From positions 1 to 53,572 of IMG/VR virus record IMGVR_UViG_3300032516_000036: a stretch of DNA of 53,572 nucleotides; one strand, given 5' to 3'. Position numbers and translations under genes: made by a program. This document shows, one piece after another, positions 31,186 through 39,098 of the stretch (the first letter of the stretch is position 1; the number at the start of each line of letters is the position of its first letter). The DNA is from a virus. Below the pieces are notes generated by a model. That model was given only the letters and a program-made list of their open reading frames with translations, did not search any database and was not told the DNA's origin.

Positions 31186-34164
31186 ATGGCTAATTATAAC
31201 ATATCGCTTCGATCTCCCGGACAAAAGTACAACATTCCCCTCATCGATGCTGGTGGCAATGTTACACGTACCCAAACGATCACAGGCGTAGCGAGAATAC
31301 GTAAGACTGTTACCCAAACGATCACAGGCGTAGCAAGAATACGTAAGACTGTTACCCAAACGATCACAGGCGTAGCAAGAATACGTAAGACTGTTACCCA
31401 AACGATCACTGGTAAAGCCGACATCAGGAAAAATGCTAACCAGCAGACGATCACAGGCGTAGCAAGAATACGTAAGACCGTTACCCAAACGCTCTCCGGT
31501 AAAGCTTCGATTCGCCGCCCACGCGTTGAAGTTTCTTGGGCACAACTCGAAGTTCCTACAGCAGGTACTACACCACCATCTGGACATACTACTCAAACGA
31601 TCACTGGTAAAGCCGACATCAGGAAAAATGCTAACCAGCAGACGATCACAGGCGTAGCAAGAATACGTAAGACTGTTACCCAAACGATTACCGGTGTTGC
31701 GAGAATACGTAAGACTGTTACCCAAACGATCACAGGCGTAGCAAGAATACGTAAGACCGTTACTAAAACGATCGTAGGCGTAGCAAGAATACGTAAGACT
31801 GTTACCCAAACGATCACAGGCGTAGCGAGAATACGTAAGACTGTTACCCAAACGATCACAGGCGTAGCAAGAATACGTAAGACTGTTACCCAAACGATCA
31901 CTGGTAAAGCCGACATCAGGAAAAATGCTAACCAGCAGACGATCACAGGCGTAGCGAGAATACGTAAGACTGTTGCCCAAACGATCACTGGTAAAGCCGA
32001 CATCAGGAAAAATGCTAACCAGCAGACGATCACAGGCGTAGCAAGAATACGTAAGACCGTTACTAAAACGATCGTAGGCGTAGCAAGAATACGTAAGACT
32101 GTTACCCAAACGATCACAGGCGTAGCGAGAATACGTAAGACTGTTGCCCAAACGATCACAGGCGTAGCAAGAATACGTAAGACTGTTACCCAAACGATCA
32201 CAGGCGTAGCAAGAATACGTAAGACTGTTACCCAAACGATCACTGGTAAAGCCGACATCAGGAAAAATGCTAATCAGCAGACGATTACCGGTGTCGCAAA
32301 AATTGGCTCATCAGTACAAAAAACTCTTACTGGTAAAGCCGACATCAGGAAAAATGCTAACCAGCAGACGATCACAGGCGTAGCAAGAATACGTAAGACC
32401 GTTACTAAAACGATTACCGGTGTTGCGAGAATACGTAAGACTGTTACCCAAACGATTACCGGTGTTGCGAGAATACGTAAGACTGTTACCCAAACGATCA
32501 CAGGCGTAGCAAGAATACGTAAGACTGCAACCCAAACGATCACAGGCGTAGCGAGAATACGTAAGACTGTTACCCAAACGATCACAGGCGTAGCAAGAAT
32601 ACGTAAGACTGTTACCCAAACGATCACTGGTAAAGCCGACATCAGGAAAAATGCTAACCAGCAGACGATCACAGGCGTAGCAAGAATACGTAAGACTGCA
32701 ACCCAAACGATCACAGGCGTAGCGAGAATACGTAAGACTGTTACCCAAACGATCACTGGTAAAGCCGACATCAGGAAAAATGCTAATCAGCAGACGATTA
32801 CCGGTGTCGCAAAAATTGGCTCATCAGTACAAAAAACTCTTACTGGTAAAGCCGACATCAGGAAAAATGCTAACCAGCAGACGATCACAGGCGTAGCAAG
32901 AATACGTAAGACCGTTACTAAAACGATTACCGGTGTTGCGAGAATACGTAAGACTGTTACCCAAACGATTACCGGTGTTGCGAGAATACGTAAGACTGTT
33001 ACCCAAACGATCACAGGCGTAGCAAGAATACGTAAGACTGCAACCCAAACGATCATTGGTAAAACTCGTATACAGAAAACAGCCTCGCAAACCATTACCG
33101 GTAAGGCGCGCATTACAGTACATACTCCGCAGACGATTACGGGCAAAGCCGATATACGTAAAAATGCCAATCAGAGAACACTCACTGGTGTAGCTAAGAT
33201 TATTGCCGGTGCTACACGTACACTAACTGGTAAGGCGGCTATACGCAAGAACGGTAATCAGCAGACGATTACTGGTATAGCACGTATAAGAAAGACTGTT
33301 ACTCAAACTATCACAGGTACGGCCCGGATACGAAAAACAGTACAACAAACAAGATCTGGCGTTGCTCGTATCCGTGTTACTACGTCTCGTACACTAACTG
33401 GTAAGGCGGCTATACGCAAGAACGGTAATCAGCAGACGATTACTGGTATAGCACGTATAAGAAAGACTGTTACTCAAACTATCACAGGTACGGCCCGGAT
33501 ACGAAAAACAGTACAACAAACAAGATCTGGCGTTGCTCGTATCCGTGTTACTACGTCTCGTACACTAACTGGTAAGGCGGCTATACGCAAGAACGGTAAT
33601 CAGCAGACGATTACTGGTAAGGGTAGAATTTCACTTAGTGCGCCTAAAACCCTTACTGGTAAGGCACGAATCACGGCATCTACACAAAAGATTCTTACTG
33701 GCAAAGCTAGAATAACTGCAAGGGTAACTACCCCCATTACTGGTAAAGCCGACATTCGTAAGACGGCCCCACTTCAAACGATTACTGGTGTAGCAAGAAT
33801 ACGTGTAAGACGAACAAAGTTACAGACTGGCGTAGCTAGTATTAAAAAAGTTAGCATTCAAACTATTGCTGGTATCGCACGTATCAGACGTAGAAGTACT
33901 GTTACAATAGTAGGAAAAGCGTTCATTGTTTCTCCAGGATCTACGGTCATATTTGGAAAGGCGCGTATATCTGGAACCACTAAACGAGTACTTACGGGTA
34001 TAGCAAGAATAAAGAGTAAACCAAAGTATATAATCTTACCAGCTCCGGGGGCAAATACTGGAAAAGTATATCAAGGGAATATAAATATAGCTGATTTGCC
34101 GAAGGGCTCTGTCGGAGGTTCGGCTAACGGTAAAAAAGTTTACCCAGCAGGAGAAAAAAGTTGA
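31186..34164 (+). CDS. 14-residue tandem repeat virion protein, 992 aa
   Basis: A 28-residue N-terminus (MANYNISLRSPGQKYNIPLI) is followed by about 63 repeats. The commonest unit is TQTITGVARIRKTV, alternating with TQTITGKADIRKNANQ, both of the form T-x-T-(I/L)-T-G-(V/K)-A-x-I-x. A unique tail of about 45 residues (ILPAPGANTGKVYQGNINIA) ends it. The repeat alternates two beta strands and should fold as a long beta solenoid or a flexible brush. I recall the TGKARI-type repeat in other environmental phage tail proteins. It lies between fibre and neck genes. Confidence 0.75.
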   Translation: MANYNISLRSPGQKYNIPLIDAGGNVTRTQTITGVARIRKTVTQTITGVARIRKTVTQTITGVARIRKTVTQTITGKADIRKNANQQTITGVARIRKTVTQTLSGKASIRRPRVEVSWAQLEVPTAGTTPPSGHTTQTITGKADIRKNANQQTITGVARIRKTVTQTITGVARIRKTVTQTITGVARIRKTVTKTIVGVARIRKTVTQTITGVARIRKTVTQTITGVARIRKTVTQTITGKADIRKNANQQTITGVARIRKTVAQTITGKADIRKNANQQTITGVARIRKTVTKTIVGVARIRKTVTQTITGVARIRKTVAQTITGVARIRKTVTQTITGVARIRKTVTQTITGKADIRKNANQQTITGVAKIGSSVQKTLTGKADIRKNANQQTITGVARIRKTVTKTITGVARIRKTVTQTITGVARIRKTVTQTITGVARIRKTATQTITGVARIRKTVTQTITGVARIRKTVTQTITGKADIRKNANQQTITGVARIRKTATQTITGVARIRKTVTQTITGKADIRKNANQQTITGVAKIGSSVQKTLTGKADIRKNANQQTITGVARIRKTVTKTITGVARIRKTVTQTITGVARIRKTVTQTITGVARIRKTATQTIIGKTRIQKTASQTITGKARITVHTPQTITGKADIRKNANQRTLTGVAKIIAGATRTLTGKAAIRKNGNQQTITGIARIRKTVTQTITGTARIRKTVQQTRSGVARIRVTTSRTLTGKAAIRKNGNQQTITGIARIRKTVTQTITGTARIRKTVQQTRSGVARIRVTTSRTLTGKAAIRKNGNQQTITGKGRISLSAPKTLTGKARITASTQKILTGKARITARVTTPITGKADIRKTAPLQTITGVARIRVRRTKLQTGVASIKKVSIQTIAGIARIRRRSTVTIVGKAFIVSPGSTVIFGKARISGTTKRVLTGIARIKSKPKYIILPAPGANTGKVYQGNINIADLPKGSVGGSANGKKVYPAGEKS
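31270..34023 (+). repeat. About 63 tandem 42-bp-type repeats with nested duplications
   Basis: The 39-, 42- and 48-base units encode 13-, 14- and 16-residue repeats and are nearly identical at the DNA level in the first two thirds. Larger duplications are nested inside. A segment near 32273-32540 recurs at offset 513 near 32786, and a 171-bp block (33217-33387) is repeated perfectly at 33388-33558 with a third partial copy. These are signs of recent recombination or slippage. Confidence 0.95.
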
Positions 34165-34189
34165 TTTTGATCAAAAAATTTAGTATAAT
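34161..34189 (+). promoter_or_regulatory. Sigma-70-type promoter with near-leaderless start
   Basis: TTGATT (34161-34166), a 17-base spacer and TATAAT (34184-34189) overlap the stop of the repeat gene. The predicted start near 34196 leaves only about 9 bases before ATG 34205. The GGAG at 34191 would then lie upstream of the transcript, so translation may be nearly leaderless from this promoter. Confidence 0.75.
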
Positions 34190-34204
34190 AGGAGAAGAAA
34201 AATT

Positions 34205-34582
34205 ATGCCAGTATACCGTTATATAGATGATTTTACAGCGGCTGATAGCTATACAGTGATACGGTCTATGGACCCACTTAATAGTAATCAGCCCATAACT
34301 AGCGCATGGTTCACCGTCAAATCGTCGACTACTGACAATGATTCAATGGCGTTAATAAACGTAGTTATAACAACAATAACAACAACTCCAGGATTTGTAA
34401 ATAATTATCCAGACGGCACTGCACTATTAACATTTTATATTCAACCACCGTTATCGGAAAAATTACAGCCGTCCCAAACATATTATTATGATATATGCAT
34501 CGCATCAGCTACAGATGAACGTTACACCGTGGAAGAAGGAAAACTTTTTACCACTCGCTATGTAAGACAAGTATTAGCATAA
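34205..34582 (+). CDS. Beta-rich tail or neck protein, 125 aa
   Basis: It is a single beta-sandwich-like domain: SAWFTVKSSTTDNDSMALIN, GTALLTFYIQPPLSEKLQPS and TYYYDICIASATDERY. The pattern of a strand, a polar linker, DxxALI and a final YYDI is that of small domains in phage baseplate or head-tail completion proteins. It starts a neck-type gene group behind a strong promoter. No catalytic motif. Confidence 0.65.
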   Translation: MPVYRYIDDFTAADSYTVIRSMDPLNSNQPITSAWFTVKSSTTDNDSMALINVVITTITTTPGFVNNYPDGTALLTFYIQPPLSEKLQPSQTYYYDICIASATDERYTVEEGKLFTTRYVRQVLA

Positions 34583-34591
34583 GGATTAATT

Positions 34592-35077
34592 ATGGCATTT
34601 GCATCATATAGAGACGCGGTAGTTGCTTTTAGAAGATATCTCAATGATATTCCTCAACTCAACACCCTAGATAATGAAATGGAAAGTACTGATGATGAGC
34701 TTGAAGAATTCATTAAAGATGCTTTGAACGATATTAATTTTAATTATTCTCCTCCATCAAATTACTCTTTAGTCAATATCGTTGTTGAACCGGGAGTTGA
34801 CAATGGAACCATTTCATGGACTACAATAAAACTCGGCGCTACCTTACAGCTATTACAAATCAAAGGAATAATATCAGCTAGAAATGCTATAACCTATAGT
34901 GACGCCGGTGGTGTAACCGTTGCTGAAATGGATAAGTACGGACGCTATCTATCTTTCTTTAACCAGCTAGCTGCGCGCTATGAAAAACAAGTGCAACAAA
35001 CTAAGATACGTTTAAATATTGATAATGCTTATGGTGGAGTAAATTCACCCTTTGGATTTGATTCATACTACGGATAA
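34592..35077 (+). CDS. Putative neck or head-tail connector protein, 161 aa
   Basis: An N-terminal acidic helix (DDELEEFIKDALNDINFNY) is followed by a region ending LKIKG-like (LQLLQIKGIISARNAITYSD) and DAGGVTVAEMDKYGRYLSFF, then YEKQVQQTKIRLNIDNAYGG. I recognise this layout from small phage connector proteins that occur beside the neck gene. No family name can be given with certainty. Confidence 0.65.
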   Translation: MAFASYRDAVVAFRRYLNDIPQLNTLDNEMESTDDELEEFIKDALNDINFNYSPPSNYSLVNIVVEPGVDNGTISWTTIKLGATLQLLQIKGIISARNAITYSDAGGVTVAEMDKYGRYLSFFNQLAARYEKQVQQTKIRLNIDNAYGGVNSPFGFDSYYG

Positions 35078-35079
35078 GT

Positions 35080-35865
35080 ATGCTTGTTATAACAAACATA
35101 GATACGAAACAACTAACCCCAAACTATATTTCTCTAGAGTGGGTTATCCAATCTACTCAAGAAGCGCTTTCGAATTATCGTTTATTAATTTGGAAAAGTA
35201 ATGCGGATTCTCCGAATCTTACAGATTACACATTATTAATTTCTGGTATTAATCCTCAAACTACAAATTCGTATAACGATGCTACTGTTTATGGTGTATC
35301 GAGTAAAACAGTAGACTATTTTTATAAAATACAAATATCTGGTATTACTGCTCCTTTTGCTTCAAGTTTTACAGGGGCTTATCATATCGATGTAAGAGAA
35401 GATAAATATGCACGAGAAATTGAACGTCGTCGGCACCTTGTATTTACCAAGCATAGTGGGCAACCATTTTTTCTATTGAAGAGAAGAATTTATGGAACGT
35501 TTTGTACTAATTGCTATGACGAAACTTTGCAGAGAACTACGCTGTCAAAATGTCCCGTTTGCTACGATACGGGATTTGTAGGTGGTTTCTTTGGCCCAAT
35601 TGACGTGGTTGGTCAGCTGATGGAACGTCCTGTTAGAGAAATACATCAAATGTTTGGAGCTTGGCAAGATCAAGATTCGGCATTGTATTGTGAAGCACTC
35701 CCTGCAATTAACCCAAAAGATATTCTTGTAGACCGATTGTCACGTAGGTGGATAGTTTTAAATACGGGCTCATATTCAAAAGGAACCCATTCAATAGGGC
35801 AAATTGTTCAGCTTCGACAGATCGAAAAAGAAGATATCGTATACACATTTCCTATAACTTATTAA
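35080..35865 (+). CDS. Neck protein with fibronectin-like N-terminus and zinc ribbon, 261 aa
   Basis: Residues 1-95 read as a fibronectin type III-like beta sandwich (SLEWVIQSTQEALSNYRLLI). Residues 130-200 contain a four-cysteine zinc ribbon: FCTNCYDETLQRTTLSKCPV then CYDTGFVGGFFGP. The C-terminal part (SRRWIVLNTGSYSKGTHS) is beta-rich. Proteins with a Cys-x2-Cys ribbon and GPIDV segment of this type are found in head-tail completion regions of large phages. It is the last gene before the glycan operon. Confidence 0.65.
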   Translation: MLVITNIDTKQLTPNYISLEWVIQSTQEALSNYRLLIWKSNADSPNLTDYTLLISGINPQTTNSYNDATVYGVSSKTVDYFYKIQISGITAPFASSFTGAYHIDVREDKYAREIERRRHLVFTKHSGQPFFLLKRRIYGTFCTNCYDETLQRTTLSKCPVCYDTGFVGGFFGPIDVVGQLMERPVREIHQMFGAWQDQDSALYCEALPAINPKDILVDRLSRRWIVLNTGSYSKGTHSIGQIVQLRQIEKEDIVYTFPITY

Positions 35866-35981
35866 CCAAGCCTCATAAAAAGTGCCCACTATAAAACAAC
35901 TGACTCGTAGGAAATATTATACTAGTCATAGGGTAGAATTAATAAAATAATGTAGTGTCCTGTTGTTTTGATTGTAATTCT

Positions 35982-36056
35982 ATGAAACGTAACAGAACAG
36001 CCAATGAGTTTATTTCTAAATGTAAAAAAATTTTAGCCCATTATAATACGAAATGA
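35982..36056 (+). CDS. Possible 24-aa leader peptide
   Basis: A frame in the 187-base gap before the glycan operon gives MKRNRTANEFISKCKKILAH followed by YNTK and stops in an ATGA overlap with the first glycosyltransferase. Overlapping coupling is the rule in this operon. It lacks a ribosome site, so chance is possible. I see no promoter in the rest of this gap. Confidence 0.3.
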   Translation: MKRNRTANEFISKCKKILAHYNTK

Positions 36057-36793
36057 ATAGTATCCCGTTATTTGGAGTTTTAGTTTTAAATCGTGCAGAT
36101 TTACTATTACGTTTATTTGAAAGTATCGATTATTCAATCGATGAGATTGTTATTGTTAATAACAGCACTAAGCCAGACGTAGCAGAGGCTATAGAAAAAA
36201 TAAAAATAAACTTCCCCCAAACCACCGTCTATACCCCAGGACACAACATGGGCGTCGGACCAGGATGGAATTGGATATATAAATCATTTGATAAGCCATG
36301 GTATCTCATTGCGGGAAGTGATGTACAGTTCACCCCAGGGGATCTAGAAAAGATGGCGGCAGCAGCATGGGATGAGCATTTGAATTATGGCCACATATAC
36401 GGCAATTTGGAGATGAATGCTTTTGTAACAACGAAGTTAAATTTAGAAGTGGTAGGCTATTTTGATGAGAATTTTTATCCAGCCTATCTCGAAGATTGTG
36501 ACATGAAGTGGAGAATGAAGGTATTAAAAATAGGTACTCTTGTAATTGGTGGTACTAATATTATACACGGCGAAGCGCCTACGTGGGGCTCACATACTAT
36601 ATACTCGGATAAGAGATTAAAGTTTCTAAATAGTATTACTCATCAAAATGGTTGGAATTACTATGAGAGAAAATGGGGCGGACAAAATGACCGCGAGATT
36701 TTTAGCACACCATTTAACAATCCAAAGATACATCCTAAAGAATGGATATTTGATCCTGAGCTTAGAAAGTTAAACGATATTTGGGGCGTATAA
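36053..36793 (+). CDS. Glycosyltransferase family 2-type (GT-A), 246 aa
   Basis: The N-terminal Rossmann-like strand (SIPLFGVLVLNRADLLLRLF) leads to IDEIVIVNNSTKPD, then GPGWNWIYKS, and the DxD-type IAGSDVQFTP, followed by EDCDMKWRM. These are the features of GT2 enzymes that move a sugar from a nucleotide donor to an acceptor. There is no membrane segment, so it is probably cytoplasmic. It opens a 16-gene overlapping operon for glycan synthesis. Substrate unknown. Confidence 0.85.
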   Translation: MNSIPLFGVLVLNRADLLLRLFESIDYSIDEIVIVNNSTKPDVAEAIEKIKINFPQTTVYTPGHNMGVGPGWNWIYKSFDKPWYLIAGSDVQFTPGDLEKMAAAAWDEHLNYGHIYGNLEMNAFVTTKLNLEVVGYFDENFYPAYLEDCDMKWRMKVLKIGTLVIGGTNIIHGEAPTWGSHTIYSDKRLKFLNSITHQNGWNYYERKWGGQNDREIFSTPFNNPKIHPKEWIFDPELRKLNDIWGV

Positions 36794-36796
36794 AAT

Positions 36797-37504
36797 ATGG
36801 ACTTTAAAAATATCCCCATAATTATACAGAATCGAGATCGTGTTTCTTGTTTGAAAGAGCAGATCGAAGCCTTTGAAAAACGAGGTTATAAAAATATTCA
36901 TATAGTAGATGTAGCTTCTACTTATATCCCTCTATTGGAATATTACAAAACATTGCCGCATGAAATAATCTACTACCCAACCAATGAGCACGGACATACA
37001 ACCTTTGTAAACGCGGGAATAGTACAACAGTTCAGCCACGATTGGTATGCATATACCGATCCGGACATCATTCCTTGCGAAGATTGCCCAGATGATTTTA
37101 TGGAATTTTTTTGGAACCTTCTTCAATACAGCCCAGATTTATTAAAAGCTGGGTTCTCATTGAAAATCGATGATATACCAGAACACTATGAACCAAAGCA
37201 AGAGCTAGTAGGATGGGAAAAGCAGTATTGGGTCAATAAACTTCCTAGTCTTAATGCCTACTTGGCTCCGATAGATACAACATTTGCCTTATGTCGTCCA
37301 GGTACTTCCCCTATATGGGCATGGGCAGCACGAAGCGGTTCCCCATATGTAGCACGACATTCTTCGTGGTACTTAGATTTGAAAAATCTGCCTGAAGAAG
37401 AAATTTATTATTATAAACATATAAAACAAGGAGATACACATTGGAGTCAAATAAACAGCTCGCGGTCATTACCGGGGGCGCCGGTTATCTCGGATCTGTA
37501 CTAA
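36797..37504 (+). CDS. Glycosyltransferase-like (GT-A) protein, 235 aa
   Basis: The protein begins with NIPIIIQNRDRVSCLKEQIE, has IHIVDVASTYIPLLEYYK and a DPDIIP motif that could bind the metal-nucleotide sugar, and ends with a conserved RPGTSPIWAWAARSGSPYVA segment and HSSWYLDLKNLPEEEIYYYK. It is a paralog of the gene at 49697-50374 (IDTTFALYRPGT and AARHLTWYTN), so the two bracket the cluster. The activity is inferred from the fold and context. Its last 64 bases overlap the next gene. Confidence 0.75.
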   Translation: MDFKNIPIIIQNRDRVSCLKEQIEAFEKRGYKNIHIVDVASTYIPLLEYYKTLPHEIIYYPTNEHGHTTFVNAGIVQQFSHDWYAYTDPDIIPCEDCPDDFMEFFWNLLQYSPDLLKAGFSLKIDDIPEHYEPKQELVGWEKQYWVNKLPSLNAYLAPIDTTFALCRPGTSPIWAWAARSGSPYVARHSSWYLDLKNLPEEEIYYYKHIKQGDTHWSQINSSRSLPGAPVISDLY

Positions 37505-38397
37505 CCCAATATCTGTTAGAACGTGGTTATAGGGTTAGAGTATTCGATAACCTTATGTATAAACAACTGTCTTTGTTAGAATATTGTTTTAACAAGGACT
37601 TTGAATTTGTATTCGGAGATGTACGGGATTTTAAAACTCTGGCTAAAGTTACTGAAGATGCAGAAATAATTATTCCGCTTGCGGCTATAGTTGGGGCACC
37701 AGCATGCGAGAAAGATCGCAAAATGACCTTCGACGTCAATTTTATGCATATAGTAGCATTAAAAGATTGTACCGTTGGAAGTCAGAAAATAATTTTCCCG
37801 TGTACCAACAGTGGTTATGGTATTGGGCAAGAGGGTATTTTTTGTGATGAGGAGACACCACTAAATCCCATCTCACTGTACGGTAAAACCAAAGTTGACG
37901 CAGAAAAGGCGCTGCTAGATACTGGTCGTGCAGTTACTCTACGATTAGCAACAGTATTTGGAATTAGTCCAAGAATGCGGCTCGATCTTTTAGTCAATGA
38001 TTTTACATATAAGGCGGTGGCAGATGGTTATCTCGTATTATTTGAAGAGCATTTTAAACGTAACTTTATTCATATTCGTGACGTAGCACGCACCTTTTTA
38101 TTTGCTATTGATAACTATGATAAAATGGTGGGCAAGCCTTTTAATGTTGGATTAGCAGATGCAAATATGAGTAAAAGAGAATTAGCCGAAACGATAAAAA
38201 AATATGTGCCAAAACTTTCAATACAGAGCGATGCAATTGGACAAGATCCAGATAAACGAAATTACATCATTTCCAACGAGCGTATTGAGAAGCTCGGATG
38301 GACTTCTGAATTTCCATTAGAGCCCGGCATTGAAGAACTTATTAAAGCATACAGTATTATATTGAATAACAGCAATTCCAAATTTACAAACCTATAA
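37441..38397 (+). CDS. NAD-dependent sugar-nucleotide epimerase/dehydratase (extended SDR), 318 aa
   Basis: GGAGYLG at 12-18 is the nucleotide-binding motif. Tyr147 and Lys151 (LYGKTK) form the catalytic pair, with TNSGYG upstream. The fold is the UDP-glucose 4-epimerase type and would convert one nucleotide sugar to another. The start is TTG 37441, supported by AAGGAG 7 bases upstream, and it lies inside the previous gene. An ATG farther downstream would remove the cofactor loop. Confidence 0.9.
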   Translation: MESNKQLAVITGGAGYLGSVLTQYLLERGYRVRVFDNLMYKQLSLLEYCFNKDFEFVFGDVRDFKTLAKVTEDAEIIIPLAAIVGAPACEKDRKMTFDVNFMHIVALKDCTVGSQKIIFPCTNSGYGIGQEGIFCDEETPLNPISLYGKTKVDAEKALLDTGRAVTLRLATVFGISPRMRLDLLVNDFTYKAVADGYLVLFEEHFKRNFIHIRDVARTFLFAIDNYDKMVGKPFNVGLADANMSKRELAETIKKYVPKLSIQSDAIGQDPDKRNYIISNERIEKLGWTSEFPLEPGIEELIKAYSIILNNSNSKFTNL

Positions 38398-39098
38398 TGA
38401 AGAACATACTCATAGTACATCCAAGTCGCGGCAGACCGCAACAAGCAAAGAAGATCTATGACCATATTCTAAAGACTTTGTCCGGAGAGAATATGCTGAA
38501 AAGTTATGTAGTATCTGTGGATCTTGACGATCCAACAATGCCAGAATATAATGATTTATTCCCTTTAACATTGGTACATGAAAACAATGGTGCGGTTCAG
38601 GCTACTAATCGTGCCTATGATCGTACACTTCTAGAACAACATGATATATGTATTATCGCCGCGGACGATATCTATTTTCCAGAAAATTGGGACAAGGATT
38701 TAGTTGCCGTATTCGATCAGTATGGATATGATAAGATTGTAAAGACTACAAACCAGTTCCAAGGTAATTTGGATCTAATAAATCTACAAGCAGCCGGTAC
38801 GCAGTTCTGGTTAGATTATGGAATATTCTATTGGCCAGAATATATTAACATGTTTGCTGACGATGATTTAACGATATGGGCAAAACAAAATAACAGATAT
38901 GTCGAAGCACGGCATCTGTTCTTTGCACACATGCAATACTCACTACAAATGCCTCCAGAAGTTGTTGAGAAGTTCGGAGCTATACACCAGTTCGATGAAA
39001 CATATGCGCGAGAAAACAGTGGTATTGGATGGACAGTAGGACAAGAGGTAATAACAAGAAGAAGACAGGAGGGTTTTCCACATTATGGCAAGAATTAG
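38397..39098 (+). CDS. Glycosyltransferase-like protein, 233 aa
   Basis: It begins KNILIVHPSRGRPQQAKKIY, then SYVVSVDLDDPTMPEYND, and DICIIAADDIYFPENWDKDL with an ADD metal-binding-type motif, ending in FADDDLTIWAKQNNRYVEAR. This resembles GT-A fold transferases of phage and bacterial surface-glycan clusters. It overlaps the SDR stop (TAATG) and the rSAM start by 14 bases. The donor is unknown. Confidence 0.75.
   Translation: MKNILIVHPSRGRPQQAKKIYDHILKTLSGENMLKSYVVSVDLDDPTMPEYNDLFPLTLVHENNGAVQATNRAYDRTLLEQHDICIIAADDIYFPENWDKDLVAVFDQYGYDKIVKTTNQFQGNLDLINLQAAGTQFWLDYGIFYWPEYINMFADDDLTIWAKQNNRYVEARHLFFAHMQYSLQMPPEVVEKFGAIHQFDETYARENSGIGWTVGQEVITRRRQEGFPHYGKN

Noticed and set aside
31057-33170. 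Long minus-strand frames across the 14-residue repeat gene
   Set aside because: They are repeats of one short peptide caused by the tandem DNA, have no ribosome sites, and lie opposite a plus-strand gene with unique N- and C-terminal parts.
31270-34023. CRISPR array
   Set aside because: The units are contiguous and in frame with no unique spacers, and they encode a continuous protein.
35866-36052. Promoter and regulatory element in the gap before the glycan operon
   Set aside because: Only poor -10-like stretches without a correctly spaced -35 were seen. Expression may come from the promoter at 34161.
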